DNA of 64,000 nucleotides from Pseudomonas marginalis (GCF_001645105.1 NZ_LKEG01000053.1:6253-70252), one strand, 5' to 3'; positions 1 through 7,939 are shown, numbered from the stretch's first letter. A program made the numbers and translations. Notes: generated by a model from the sequence alone, not told the origin.

Positions 1-1
1 C

Positions 2-538
2 ACCTGGATCGACAAAGCGCCTGAAACCCAAGGCCAGCCACTGATCGTGCTGGGCCAAAGCCTGGGCGGTGCGCTGGCGGTGCACTACCTGGCCGCGCAC
101 CCGGAGCGCCAATCCCGGCTCAAGGCGCTGGTGCTGGACGGCGTGCCTGCCAGTTATCGTGACGTAGGACAATTCGCCCTGAGCACCTCCTGGTTAACAT
201 GGCCGTTTCAGGTGCCGTTGTCCTGGCTGGTACCGGACGCCGACAGCGCGATCCATGCCATGCCTCAGCTGACCGGCGTGCCGAAGCTGTTGTTCCACAG
301 CCTGGATGACCCGATCGTGCCCGTGGCCAATGGCATTCGCCTGTACCAGGCCGCACCGCCGCCCAGGGTGCTGCAGTTGACCCGAGGCGGTCATGTACAG
401 ACCTTTGCCGACAAGACTTGGCAAACCGTGATGCTGCGTTACCTCGATGACCCGCAGCACTTCAACGGCCTGCGGCGGCTGGGCGAAATTCCGAACTACC
501 CCACTTCTAACGTTGATTCATCAGAGAGCCCGCAATGA
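2..538 (+). CDS. alpha/beta hydrolase (5' end outside window)
   Basis: This is the C-terminal part of an alpha/beta hydrolase whose start lies upstream; the frame is open from base 2. The serine nucleophile elbow is visible as V-L-G-Q-S-L-G-G. A likely catalytic Asp sits in L-D-D-P-I-V-P and a His in G-G-H-V-Q-T-F, in the order and spacing expected for the Ser-Asp-His triad. The substrate cannot be told. The stop overlaps the start of the next gene (ATGA), so the two are probably co-translated. As I recall, a hydrolase holds the equivalent place near lptF in P. aeruginosa. Confidence 0.85.
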   Translation, partial: TWIDKAPETQGQPLIVLGQSLGGALAVHYLAAHPERQSRLKALVLDGVPASYRDVGQFALSTSWLTWPFQVPLSWLVPDADSAIHAMPQLTGVPKLLFHSLDDPIVPVANGIRLYQAAPPPRVLQLTRGGHVQTFADKTWQTVMLRYLDDPQHFNGLRRLGEIPNYPTSNVDSSESPQ

Positions 539-861
539 GCGAAGAACGCAACATGATCCCGCTGATCCTCACCGGTATCGGCACCATCATCGGTACCGTC
601 GGTTGCCTGTGGTACTACGGTTACCTGCACTTCGCCAAACCGGAAGATGCGCTGTTGCTCAGCGATTTCACCCTGCTCAAGACGGTGCCGGGCGAGGACT
701 ACAAGATCTCGCTGACGCCGGCCGCGCAAGTGGCGCAGTGCGTCGATGGGGTGCTGGTCATGTTCGATACCGAGCAGAAAGGCCTGAGCGGCGTGCTGGT
801 CAACAACAAGAAGCAGGCCGTGCGTTGCCTGGGTCAGGAGACCCCACAGTTACAGCAGTAA
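535..861 (+). CDS. small membrane-anchored protein of unknown function
   Basis: A 108-residue protein whose start overlaps the upstream hydrolase stop by four bases. Residues about 8-28 form one hydrophobic segment (I-P-L-I-L-T-G-I-G-T-I-I-G-T-V-G), followed by a soluble domain with predicted beta character. It is probably a single-pass inner-membrane protein with its domain on one face. I do not recognise a named family. The tight coupling suggests it works with the hydrolase, which is inference from position only. Confidence 0.75.
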   Translation: MSEERNMIPLILTGIGTIIGTVGCLWYYGYLHFAKPEDALLLSDFTLLKTVPGEDYKISLTPAAQVAQCVDGVLVMFDTEQKGLSGVLVNNKKQAVRCLGQETPQLQQ

Positions 862-898
862 TCTATGCCTCGGCCGCCGCTGCCTGGCCATAAATCCT

Positions 899-926
899 GG
901 AACCGTTTCGTGTAAGAAGCCACTGA
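899..926 (+). promoter_or_regulatory. hrp-box-like ECF promoter (GGAACC-N15-CCACTGA)
   Basis: GGAACC at 899-904 is followed after 15 bases by CCACTGA at 920-926. This matches every specified base of the HrpL consensus GGAACC-N15/16-CCACNNA known from plant-associated Pseudomonas. It lies 52 bases before the ATG of the Gly/Ser-rich gene at 979. The GAAC/CTGA bases also partly fit an AlgU-type promoter (GAACTT-N16/17-TCTGA), so the sigma factor is uncertain. Confidence 0.5.
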
Positions 927-978
927 ATGAGCTGTCAGCCTTGCTGACAAAAATTACGAATGATTCCAGGAGAATGAT

Positions 979-1290
979 ATGGCGATTGGTGCAATCGACA
1001 GAGCAATGGGCATGGTCAATGGCCAGAACAGCCTTGATCAGGGCGGCGCCAAAGGTCCTGAGGAGCCGAAAGCTAAGGGCGGCGTAGACCAGGAACTGCT
1101 CAAGAAGCTGATGGCAATGCTGGGGGGCAGTGGGGGTGCCCAAGGCAGTGGTGGCTCTTCTGGTTCCGGTGGTTCGGAGGGTTCCGGCGGTGAGATGGAC
1201 CCTGAGCAACTTCGCAAGATGATGAGCGGGCGCCAGGGCATGGAAGCGATGATGCCGGACAGTGACAACGGTCGTAAGGTCGGTGGCTGA
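979..1290 (+). CDS. Gly/Ser-rich cysteine-free small protein, unknown function
   Basis: A 103-residue protein with an AGGAGA ribosome site just upstream. It has no cysteine. A polar N-terminus of about 35 residues is followed by a short amphipathic helix (E-L-L-K-K-L-M-A-M-L) at roughly 39-48, a low-complexity Gly/Ser linker at 49-71, and a charged, Met-rich tail (M-D-P-E-Q-L-R-K-M-M). There is no signal peptide. This composition resembles harpins and other type III secreted helper proteins, but that is analogy and not a family match. It has its own ECF-type promoter and a strong terminator behind it, so it is probably monocistronic. A small gene of similar size sits here in P. aeruginosa, as I recall. 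Confidence 0.75.
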   Translation: MAIGAIDRAMGMVNGQNSLDQGGAKGPEEPKAKGGVDQELLKKLMAMLGGSGGAQGSGGSSGSGGSEGSGGEMDPEQLRKMMSGRQGMEAMMPDSDNGRKVGG

Positions 1291-1294
1291 CAGG

Positions 1295-1329
1295 CAAAAA
1301 AAACCCCACCGACCGGTGGGGTTCTTTTA
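1295..1329. terminator. bidirectional rho-independent terminator
   Basis: The stem CCCCACCG-AC-CGGTGGGG is flanked by an A run on the left and TTCTTTTATT on the right. It can therefore end both the plus-strand gene ending at 1290 and the minus-strand lipoprotein gene ending at 1342. Confidence 0.85.
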
Positions 1330-1341
1330 TTCCAGCATCAA

Positions 1342-2127
1342 TCAGTTAGCAACGGAAGACCGTGGCTTGACCGGCTGGTTGTCGTTGGAGATGGTCACTT
1401 CAACGCGGCGGTTCATGGCACGGCCCGATACGCTGCCGTTGTCGGCAACCGGGTATTCCTTGCCATAGCCCTGGGTCACGATGCGGGAAATATCCACACC
1501 CTGTTGGGCCAGTGCGCGTTGTACCGAAGCCGCACGGCGCTCGGACAGGCTCTGGTTGTACGAGTCGGAACCGGTGCTGTCGGTGTAGCCTTCGACGATC
1601 ACTTTACGGTCCGGGTTGTCGCGCAGGAACTGAGCCAGTTTGGTGATGTTCACCAGGCCGCTGGATTTCAGGTCGGACTTGTTGGTAGCGAACAGCACGT
1701 CACCGAATGTTACCAGGGTGCCGCGATCAGTCTGCTTGGCATTCAGGCTGTCTTGCAGTTGCTTGATCTGTGCATCACGGGCGTCCAGCAAGGCGCGGGC
1801 GCGTTCGTCACCGGCGTTTTTCAGCTTGGCTTCGGATTCGCGCAGCACGATGGTGTCTTTGGCCACTTCAACGCGCTGGTTGGTCAGGTAGGCCAGCTGG
1901 TCGACTTTCTTCTCGTCTTCCTTATCGCGGTAGGCCTTGTCAGCCTTGTCCAGCCATTCGCTGGCGTCCTTGGTTTCCAGCGCCGCCAGCTTGGTGGCTT
2001 GCGGGTTGGTTTGCAGGGCCGAGAAGTTGGTCCGTGCGTTTTCCAGGTTCGCGTTCGGCGGGGTGGAGCAGGCCGCCAGTGCAACGCTCATCGCCAGCAG
2101 GGCAGGGATCATCAATTGTTTACGCAT
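1342..2127 (-). CDS. lptF: OmpA-family outer-membrane lipoprotein (LptF-like)
   Basis: A 261-residue lipoprotein with a lipobox ending in Cys20 (V-A-L-A-A-C). A DUF4398-like helical region at about 25-125 is followed by an OmpA-type peptidoglycan-binding domain from about 140, with the typical V-I-V-E-G-Y-T-D-S-T-G-S and L-S-E-R-R-A-A-S-V signatures. It should sit in the outer membrane and hold peptidoglycan. Length and position match P. aeruginosa LptF (PA3692), which is reported as AlgU-controlled. It follows the DUF4398 lipoprotein gene by 55 bases on the same strand, so the two probably form one operon from the AlgU-type promoter at 2722-2749. Confidence 0.88.
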   Translation of the reverse strand: MRKQLMIPALLAMSVALAACSTPPNANLENARTNFSALQTNPQATKLAALETKDASEWLDKADKAYRDKEDEKKVDQLAYLTNQRVEVAKDTIVLRESEAKLKNAGDERARALLDARDAQIKQLQDSLNAKQTDRGTLVTFGDVLFATNKSDLKSSGLVNITKLAQFLRDNPDRKVIVEGYTDSTGSDSYNQSLSERRAASVQRALAQQGVDISRIVTQGYGKEYPVADNGSVSGRAMNRRVEVTISNDNQPVKPRSSVAN

Positions 2128-2182
2128 AGTCGTGTCGTCCTTTCAATTCGATATCAGGTGCGATGCGGTCAAGGGGTGCGTC

Positions 2183-2608
2183 TTACTTCTGCTGGATAGC
2201 AGCCGGGCGCATGCCTTCCTTACGCAACTCATCAACAGCCTTCTGGGAATCCTTCACAGCCTGTTCAGCCTTGGCGGCCTGGGACTTACGCTCGGCGACG
2301 CGAGCATCCCACTCGGCTTGTTCAGCCAGGCGACGGGCTTCGTCGTAGTTCTTGTCGTGCATGGCAATCTCGGCTTGCTTGAGCTTGTCCTGGGCCGACT
2401 TCATTTCTACAGCTGCGTACTCGGTGCCGCCGGCGCTGACAGCGCTGTTGACTGCGGACTGGGTCACCGCGTACTGCTCGGTCGGAGGATTGCCGGCGCA
2501 ACCCGCCAGAACGAAGCTGGTGCCGATTGCCAGCGCGGCCAATTTGAGCCCGCGCAGGTGGTTAAACGAGGATTTGGCAGTGCTGGTCTTCATCGTCTTC
2601 AACTCCAT
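2183..2608 (-). CDS. DUF4398 lipoprotein
   Basis: A 141-residue lipoprotein. The N-terminus carries a hydrophobic stretch and a lipobox ending in Cys37 (V-L-A-G-C-A). The rest is Ala/Glu/Lys-rich alpha helix (about 60-130) with heptad-like spacing, as in DUF4398 proteins, so a periplasmic coiled coil on a lipid anchor is likely. ATG at 2608 has an AGGAG seven bases ahead. A second in-frame ATG at 2593 also has a GGAG and would give a shorter leader. It is the first gene of the operon with the LptF-like protein; the two share the DUF4398-type helical region, suggesting partners of the same envelope-stress response. Confidence 0.85.
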   Translation of the reverse strand: MELKTMKTSTAKSSFNHLRGLKLAALAIGTSFVLAGCAGNPPTEQYAVTQSAVNSAVSAGGTEYAAVEMKSAQDKLKQAEIAMHDKNYDEARRLAEQAEWDARVAERKSQAAKAEQAVKDSQKAVDELRKEGMRPAAIQQK

Positions 2609-2721
2609 TGGATAACTCCTGAAAAACGTTTAAATCCATGTCACTGGAGTGCGGCTGAGGACCTGGCGATAAAGCAGCAGAAGCCCTTTCAAACGGCCGT
2701 TCCAAGTGATGGCTTACTGGC

Positions 2722-2749
2722 TGTGACCGGAGGCTTTTTTCAAAAGTTC
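2722..2749 (-). promoter_or_regulatory. AlgU/RpoE-type promoter for the lipoprotein operon
   Basis: On the minus strand GAACTT (2744-2749) is followed by 17 bases and TCACA (2722-2726), close to the AlgU consensus GAACTT-N16/17-TCTGA. It would start transcription about 105 bases before the DUF4398 gene. P. aeruginosa lptF is known to belong to the AlgU regulon, which fits. Confidence 0.6.
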
Positions 2750-2830
2750 AGAGAAGATGGCGATTTGCCTAAAAAAATATCTGACTGAACGGTCAGCATA
2801 AAAAACTTGGAACTTCTGCGTTGCGCAGCG

Positions 2831-2861
2831 GTACGCCGGGCGCGCGAAGTGCCCGGCGTAC
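2831..2861. terminator. strong inverted repeat downstream of the 114-residue gene
   Basis: GTACGCCGGGC and GCCCGGCGTAC form a perfect 11-bp stem around a 9-base loop, just past the stop of the minus-strand gene at 2882. There is no adjacent T run, so it may be a weak terminator or an RNA-stabilising hairpin. Confidence 0.5.
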
Positions 2862-2881
2862 AAGGGTTTGGCGGGGTCGTA

Positions 2882-3226
2882 TCAGTGCTTCTGTTCGTCG
2901 CTGCTGGCGGACATATCATGCAGATAACGCCGCGACAGCGTCAGGAAGCGAGGGGTAGGACCGACGTCTTCATACAACGGATCGCCCTCTTCGTCGGTGG
3001 CAATCACCTGCTGGCCCTTGATGTACGGAAAGCTGGCTTCCAGCTCTTCGAGGGCGGCGCCGATCAGCTCGCCGAGCAGTTCTTCAGTGTGGCGCTTGGG
3101 GTACATTTCGGCGATGGCCGCCAGCCTCGCGGCAGACTCCACATCCAAGTGGATGGCGTACTCGGTCTTGGTCAAGCGACCCTTGGCGTTCTCTTCCCAA
3201 TGCTGGGCCAGTTCTCGGATTTTCAT
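2882..3226 (-). CDS. small cytoplasmic protein, 'pilin assembly' type hypothetical
   Basis: A 114-residue acidic soluble protein, without signal peptide or membrane segment. The N-terminal half reads like a ribbon-helix-helix or MetJ/Arc-like fold (residues about 18-65: T-E-Y-A-I-H-L-D-V-E-S-A-A-R-L-A then a helix with E-E-L-L-G-E-L-I), followed by a loop with I-A-T-D-E-E-G-D-P-L-Y-E-D-V-G. Orthologues between ppc and lptF in other pseudomonads are often labelled pilin assembly protein, but nothing in the sequence ties it to pili. It runs divergently from ppc, sharing a 184-base gap. Confidence 0.7.
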   Translation of the reverse strand: MKIRELAQHWEENAKGRLTKTEYAIHLDVESAARLAAIAEMYPKRHTEELLGELIGAALEELEASFPYIKGQQVIATDEEGDPLYEDVGPTPRFLTLSRRYLHDMSASSDEQKH

Positions 3227-3410
3227 GGCAACCTCAATAAAGCCCGTGATGGCAGGCGGTGATGAGTGACCAGTCGCTGCATGGATAAACGCAGGCGACT
3301 CAGTGTTGAGACTAGCTGCAACTCACAAGGTTTAAAGTCTTGTCATAAATCGACGCCGGCGGCACTCTGGCAGACCTGCGCGTCCCGGATTTCTGGCTGG
3401 AGATTGGCTG

Positions 3411-6038
3411 ATGAGTGATATCGATGCACGCTTGCGTGAGGATGTTCACCTGCTGGGTGAGCTGTTGGGCAACACCATTCGAGAGCAGTACGGCGATGCT
3501 TTTCTCGACAAAATCGAGCAGATCCGCAAAGGCGCCAAGGCCGACCGACGCGGGGCCGGCGATGAATTGAGCGCGAGCCTCAATCAGTTGCAGGAAAACG
3601 AACTGCTGCCGGTCGCCCGGGCGTTCAACCAGTTCCTCAACCTGGCCAATATCGCCGAGCAATACCAACTGATTCACCGGCGCGATGAGTCGCAACCGGC
3701 ACCCTTTGAGTCCCGCGTATTGCCGGAATTGCTCGCCCGCCTGCAAAGCGAAGGGCACAGCAACGAGTCCCTGGCCCGCCAGTTGGGGCGCCTGGAAATT
3801 GAATTGGTCCTCACCGCGCACCCGACCGAGGTGGCGCGCCGCACCTTGATCCAGAAATACGATGCCATTGCCGCCCAACTGGCGCTGCAGGATCACCGTG
3901 ACCTTACCACCGCAGAGCGCGAGCAGATTCGCCAGCGCCTGCAACGCTTGATCGCCGAAGCCTGGCACACCGAAGAAATCCGCCGCACCCGGCCCACCCC
4001 GGTAGACGAGGCCAAGTGGGGCTTTGCGGTAATCGAACATTCCCTGTGGCACGCCATTCCCAATTACCTGCGCAAGGCCGACCAGGCCCTGCACGCCGCC
4101 ACTGGCCTGCACTTGCCGCTCGAGGCGGCGCCGATCCGCTTCGCTTCGTGGATGGGCGGCGACCGTGACGGCAACCCGAATGTCACCGCGCCGGTCACCC
4201 GTGAAGTGCTGTTGCTGGCACGCTGGATGGCGGCCGACCTGTACCTGCGTGATATCGATCACCTGGCGTCCGAGCTGTCGATGCAGCAAGCCAGCCCGGC
4301 ATTGCAAGCCAAGGTCGGCGACAGCGTCGAACCCTATCGCGCTCTGCTCAAGCAACTGCGCGAACGCCTGCGGGCCACGCGCCAGTGGGCACACACGGCG
4401 TTGAGCAGCAGCACGCCAGCGCCCGCCGAGGTGCTGCAAAACAATCGCGACCTGCTGGAGCCGCTGGAGTTGTGCTACCAGTCGTTGCACGAGTGCGGCA
4501 TGGGCGTGATCGCCGACGGGCCGCTGCTCGACTGCCTGCGGCGTGCGGTGACGTTCGGTTTGTTCCTGGTGCGCCTGGATGTGCGCCAGGACTCCAGCCG
4601 TCATTCGGCGGCCATGACTGAAATCACCGATTACCTCGGCCTGGGGCGTTACGAAGACTGGGATGAAAAGGCGCGCATCAGCTTCTTGATGAAAGAGCTG
4701 GCCAATCGTCGACCGCTGCTGCCGGGGTATTTCAAGCCGTCGGCGGATACTGCCGAAGTGCTCAACACCTGCAAGGAAGTCGCCGCCGCACCCGCCGCAT
4801 CGTTGGGCTCGTACGTCATCTCCATGGCCGGCGCTGCGTCGGACGTGTTGGCGGTGCAACTGCTGCTTAAAGAGTCGGGCGTGCAACGGCCGATGCGCGT
4901 GGTGCCGCTGTTCGAAACCCTGGCCGACTTGGATAACGCCGGCCCGGTGATCGAGCAACTGTTGCTGCTGCCTGGCTATCGCACGCGTTTGCAGGGCCCG
5001 CAGGAAGTGATGATCGGCTACTCGGACTCGGCCAAGGACGCCGGCACCACCGCCGCCGCCTGGGCGCAGTACCGGGCGCAGGAGCGGCTGGTGGATATCT
5101 GCCGCGAGCAGCAAGTGGAACTGTTGTTGTTCCACGGTCGCGGTGGCACCGTCGGTCGTGGCGGTGGCCCGGCCCACGCGGCGATCCTGTCGCAGCCGCC
5201 GGGTTCGGTGGCAGGACGGTTCCGGACCACTGAACAGGGCGAGATGATCCGCTTCAAGTTCGGTTTGCCGGATATCGCCGAGCAGAACCTCAACCTCTAT
5301 TTGGCGGCGGTACTGGAAGCGACGCTGTTGCCACCACCGCCTCCTGAACCGGCCTGGCGCCATTTGATGGACGAATTGGCGGCAGACGGTGTCAGTGCTT
5401 ACCGCGCCGTGGTGCGGGAAAATCCGCAGTTCGTCGAGTATTTCCGTCAGTCCACGCCGGAACAGGAGCTGGGCCGCTTGCCGCTGGGCAGTCGCCCGGC
5501 CAAGCGACGTGCGGGCGGGATTGAAAGCCTGCGCGCGATCCCGTGGATCTTCGGCTGGACCCAGACCCGCCTGATGCTGCCGGCCTGGCTTGGCTGGGAG
5601 GCCGCGCTGAGCAAGGCCCTGGAGCGCGGCGAAGGCGAACTGCTGGGGCAGATGCGCGAGCAGTGGCCGTTCTTCCGTACCCGCATCGACATGCTGGAAA
5701 TGGTGCTGGCCAAGGCCGACGCCGATATCGCCCGCCTGTATGACGAGCGCCTGGTGCAGCCAGACCTGCTGCCATTGGGGACGCATTTGCGCGACCTATT
5801 GTCGCAGGCGTGCAGCGTGGTGCTTGGCCTGACTGGCCAGTCGCAACTGCTGGCGCACAGTCCGGACACCCTGGAGTTCATCCGCCTGCGCAACACCTAT
5901 CTCGACCCCTTGCACTTGTTGCAGGCCGAGTTGCTGGCGCGCTCCCGTCAGCAGGAAGCGGCACAAGACAGCCCTCTGGAACAGGCGCTGCTGGTCTCCG
6001 TGGCCGGTATTGCTGCCGGTTTGCGTAACACCGGCTAA
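3411..6038 (+). CDS. ppc: phosphoenolpyruvate carboxylase
   Basis: The enzyme adds bicarbonate to phosphoenolpyruvate to make oxaloacetate, refilling the TCA cycle. At 875 residues it has family length. Visible signatures are L-T-A-H-P-T-E with the catalytic His at 137, the glycine-rich active-site loop F-H-G-R-G-G-T-V-G-R-G-G-G-P near 572-586, S-D-S-A-K-D-A-G just before it, and the invariant C-terminal R-N-T-G that helps form the allosteric site. It stands alone, divergent from the small gene at 2882. A GC hairpin (6083-6100) follows without a T run. Confidence 0.98.
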   Translation: MSDIDARLREDVHLLGELLGNTIREQYGDAFLDKIEQIRKGAKADRRGAGDELSASLNQLQENELLPVARAFNQFLNLANIAEQYQLIHRRDESQPAPFESRVLPELLARLQSEGHSNESLARQLGRLEIELVLTAHPTEVARRTLIQKYDAIAAQLALQDHRDLTTAEREQIRQRLQRLIAEAWHTEEIRRTRPTPVDEAKWGFAVIEHSLWHAIPNYLRKADQALHAATGLHLPLEAAPIRFASWMGGDRDGNPNVTAPVTREVLLLARWMAADLYLRDIDHLASELSMQQASPALQAKVGDSVEPYRALLKQLRERLRATRQWAHTALSSSTPAPAEVLQNNRDLLEPLELCYQSLHECGMGVIADGPLLDCLRRAVTFGLFLVRLDVRQDSSRHSAAMTEITDYLGLGRYEDWDEKARISFLMKELANRRPLLPGYFKPSADTAEVLNTCKEVAAAPAASLGSYVISMAGAASDVLAVQLLLKESGVQRPMRVVPLFETLADLDNAGPVIEQLLLLPGYRTRLQGPQEVMIGYSDSAKDAGTTAAAWAQYRAQERLVDICREQQVELLLFHGRGGTVGRGGGPAHAAILSQPPGSVAGRFRTTEQGEMIRFKFGLPDIAEQNLNLYLAAVLEATLLPPPPPEPAWRHLMDELAADGVSAYRAVVRENPQFVEYFRQSTPEQELGRLPLGSRPAKRRAGGIESLRAIPWIFGWTQTRLMLPAWLGWEAALSKALERGEGELLGQMREQWPFFRTRIDMLEMVLAKADADIARLYDERLVQPDLLPLGTHLRDLLSQACSVVLGLTGQSQLLAHSPDTLEFIRLRNTYLDPLHLLQAELLARSRQQEAAQDSPLEQALLVSVAGIAAGLRNTG

Positions 6039-6082
6039 GGTTTTTTGCGTGTTCTCAACGGCTTGCAGATAAACCACGACGG

Positions 6083-6100
6083 CCGCCCTGAAAAGGGCGG
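6083..6100 (+). terminator. possible terminator hairpin after ppc
   Basis: CCGCCCT-GAAA-AGGGCGG, a 7-bp GC stem with a GNRA tetraloop. The following bases (TCGGCGTTTA) give only a weak T stretch. The rest of the 280-base ppc-adk gap shows nothing else I can name. Confidence 0.4.
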
Positions 6101-6318
6101 TCGGCGTTTACGAGGCCGGGTTGCACTCAGGCACACCCTACCTATGACGCATGCACGGCGCGGGTTCCTGCGACTTTTGGCGGCTTGTGTGGTTAAGGCC
6201 TGCTGTGTATCTTGATCAGCCTTTGGCCGTTTGGGCGGCCCGAATTCTATTTTTACGCGATTGGCCCCTCGCGGCGAATCCGAGCGTCATCTCTATAAAA
6301 AAATTGAGGAGCACATCG

Positions 6319-6966
6319 ATGCGCGTCATTCTGCTGGGAGCTCCCGGGGCCGGTAAAGGTACTCAGGCAAAGTTCATCACTGAAAAATTCGGCATTCCGC
6401 AAATCTCCACCGGCGACATGCTGCGTGCGGCCGTCAAGGCGGGCACCGAGCTGGGCCTGATCGCCAAGAGCGTGATGGACAGCGGTGGCCTGGTGTCCGA
6501 TGACTTGATCATCAACCTGGTCAAGGAACGCATCAGCCAGGAAGACTGCAAGAACGGTTTCCTGTTCGACGGCTTCCCGCGCACCATTCCCCAGGCTGAA
6601 GCCCTGGTGAAGGCCGGCGTCGAGCTGGACGCCGTGGTTGAAATCGCGGTTGAAGATGAAGAGATCGTCCAGCGCATTGCCGGTCGTCGTGTTCACGAAG
6701 CCTCGGGCCGCGTGTACCACACCGTCTACAACCCGCCAAAAGTTGAAGGCAAGGACGATGTGACCGGCGACGACCTGGTGCAGCGCAAAGACGACACTGA
6801 AGAAACCGTGCGTCATCGTCTGTCGGTCTACCACTCCCAGACCAAGCCGCTGGTGGATTTCTACCAGAAGCTGTCCGCTGCCCAGGGCAAGCCGAAGTAC
6901 AGCCACATTCCTGGCGTCGGCTCGGTCGAAGCGATCACTGCCAAAGTGCTGCAAGCACTGAGCTGA
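6319..6966 (+). CDS. adk: adenylate kinase
   Basis: This enzyme interconverts ATP + AMP and two ADP in the cytoplasm. The ATG at 6319 has a TGAGGAGC ribosome site, giving 215 residues, the usual length for the long-form enzyme. The P-loop G-A-P-G-A-G-K-G-T is at 7-15, the AMP-binding R in D-G-F-P-R-T near 88, and the LID domain begins at G-R-R-V-H near 122. The LID region lacks the four-cysteine zinc site, as usual in gammaproteobacteria. An in-frame extension upstream to 6151 exists but does not resemble adenylate kinase and lacks a ribosome site. Confidence 0.98.
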   Translation: MRVILLGAPGAGKGTQAKFITEKFGIPQISTGDMLRAAVKAGTELGLIAKSVMDSGGLVSDDLIINLVKERISQEDCKNGFLFDGFPRTIPQAEALVKAGVELDAVVEIAVEDEEIVQRIAGRRVHEASGRVYHTVYNPPKVEGKDDVTGDDLVQRKDDTEETVRHRLSVYHSQTKPLVDFYQKLSAAQGKPKYSHIPGVGSVEAITAKVLQALS

Positions 6967-6986
6967 TCCCTCGACGGCTTCACGGA

Positions 6987-7015
6987 TAACGGCCCGCTTG
7001 CGGGCCGTTGTTGTT
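6987..7015 (+). terminator. rho-independent terminator after adk
   Basis: AACGGCCCGC-TTGC-GGGCCGTT followed by GTTGTTT. It separates adk from tsaB, although tsaB starts only 47 bases later. Confidence 0.75.
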
Positions 7016-7055
7016 TATACTGGCGCACTTTTTTTCGACTTGGACACCTACACCG

Positions 7056-7739
7056 ATGAGCACCCTGCTGGCCCTGGACACCGCGACTGAAGCTTGCTCG
7101 GTTGCCCTGCTGCACGATGGCAAGGTAACGAGCCACTACGAGGTGATCCCGCGCCTGCACGCGCAAAAGCTGTTGCCGATGATCAAGCAACTGCTCGAAG
7201 ACGCCGGTACTACGCTGGCTGCGGTCGATGCCATTGCCTTCGGCCGTGGGCCGGGTGCCTTTACCGGCGTGCGTATCGCCATCGGCGTGGTGCAGGGCCT
7301 GGCATTTGCGCTGGAGCGTCCGGTGTTGCCGGTGTCCAACCTCGCCGTGCTGGCCCAGCGCGCCTTGCGTGAACATGGCGCCCAGCAGGTTGCGGCGGCC
7401 ATCGATGCGCGCATGGATGAAGTGTATTGGGGTTGCTACCGCGAAACAGCGGGAGAGATGCGCCTGGTCGGTGTTGAAGCCGTGCAGCCGCCGGAGTCAT
7501 CGGTGCTGCCTGCCGACGCCAGCGGCGACTGGTTCGGTGCGGGCACCGGTTGGGGTTATGGTGAGCGCATCGCGGTGCCGTTGGTGGGCCAGGACGCAGC
7601 GATGTTGCCTCATGCCGAGGACCTGCTGACGTTGGCTCGTTTTGCTTTTGAGCGTGGCGAGGCGATTCCCGCAGATCAGGCCGCACCTGTGTACCTGCGC
7701 GATAAAGTGGCGCAGACCAAGGCCGAACGCGGCCTGTAA
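7056..7739 (+). CDS. tsaB: tRNA threonylcarbamoyladenosine biosynthesis protein TsaB
   Basis: TsaB partners TsaD and TsaE in placing threonylcarbamoyl on A37 of ANN-decoding tRNAs. The ATG at 7056 gives 227 residues beginning M-S-T-L-L-A-L-D-T-A-T-E-A-C-S-V, the phosphate-1-like motif of the ASKHA fold. G-R-G-P-G-A-F-T-G-V-R-I near 63-74 is the TsaB/TsaD family signature. The ATG further upstream (7008) falls on the adk terminator, so it is not used. REP-type DNA follows immediately. Confidence 0.95.
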   Translation: MSTLLALDTATEACSVALLHDGKVTSHYEVIPRLHAQKLLPMIKQLLEDAGTTLAAVDAIAFGRGPGAFTGVRIAIGVVQGLAFALERPVLPVSNLAVLAQRALREHGAQQVAAAIDARMDEVYWGCYRETAGEMRLVGVEAVQPPESSVLPADASGDWFGAGTGWGYGERIAVPLVGQDAAMLPHAEDLLTLARFAFERGEAIPADQAAPVYLRDKVAQTKAERGL

Positions 7740-7743
7740 CTGT

Positions 7744-7787
7744 CGTGAGCGGGCTTGCCCCGCGCCGGGCTGCGAAGCAGCCCTAAA
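7744..7787. repeat. REP-type element (GAGCGGGCTTGCC family), single
   Basis: GTGAGCGGGCTTGCCCCGCGC followed by GGGCTGCGAAGCAGCCC, a pair of short hairpins. The same sequence recurs twice, inverted, at 21764-21893. A single copy sits directly after the tsaB stop. Confidence 0.75.
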
Positions 7788-7883
7788 AATCCCGAACACG
7801 CCTCTAATCTGCACCAATCGTCAGAATTTGCCCCCCGTTTTAAACCTTTTTCAAATTATGTGTTCTAGTTATCACCAGAGCAT

Positions 7884-7912
7884 TTGCGCGTTACGGATTG
7901 CGCCACTAAAAT
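7884..7912 (+). promoter_or_regulatory. sigma-70 type promoter for the gene at 7940
   Basis: TTGCGC (7884-7889), 17 bases, TAAAAT (7907-7912). It lies 27 bases before the ATG in a locally AT-rich stretch. No experimental support; assigned from spacing and box similarity. Confidence 0.5.
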
Positions 7913-7939
7913 GCCATCACCGATACCGAGTTCGCATCG

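Noticed and set aside
2809..2850. GGAACTT on the plus strand considered as another ECF promoter.
   Set aside because: No matching -10 at 16-17 bases and no plus-strand gene follows before ppc.
3312..5786. Very long open frame on the minus strand opposite ppc (over 800 codons).
   Set aside because: High-GC codon usage keeps the antisense frame open; the protein is compositionally odd (Gln/Arg/His-rich) and ppc on the other strand is unmistakable.
7008..7056. Longer N-terminus for TsaB from the ATG at 7008.
   Set aside because: It lies on the adk terminator, and the family N-terminus begins at 7056.
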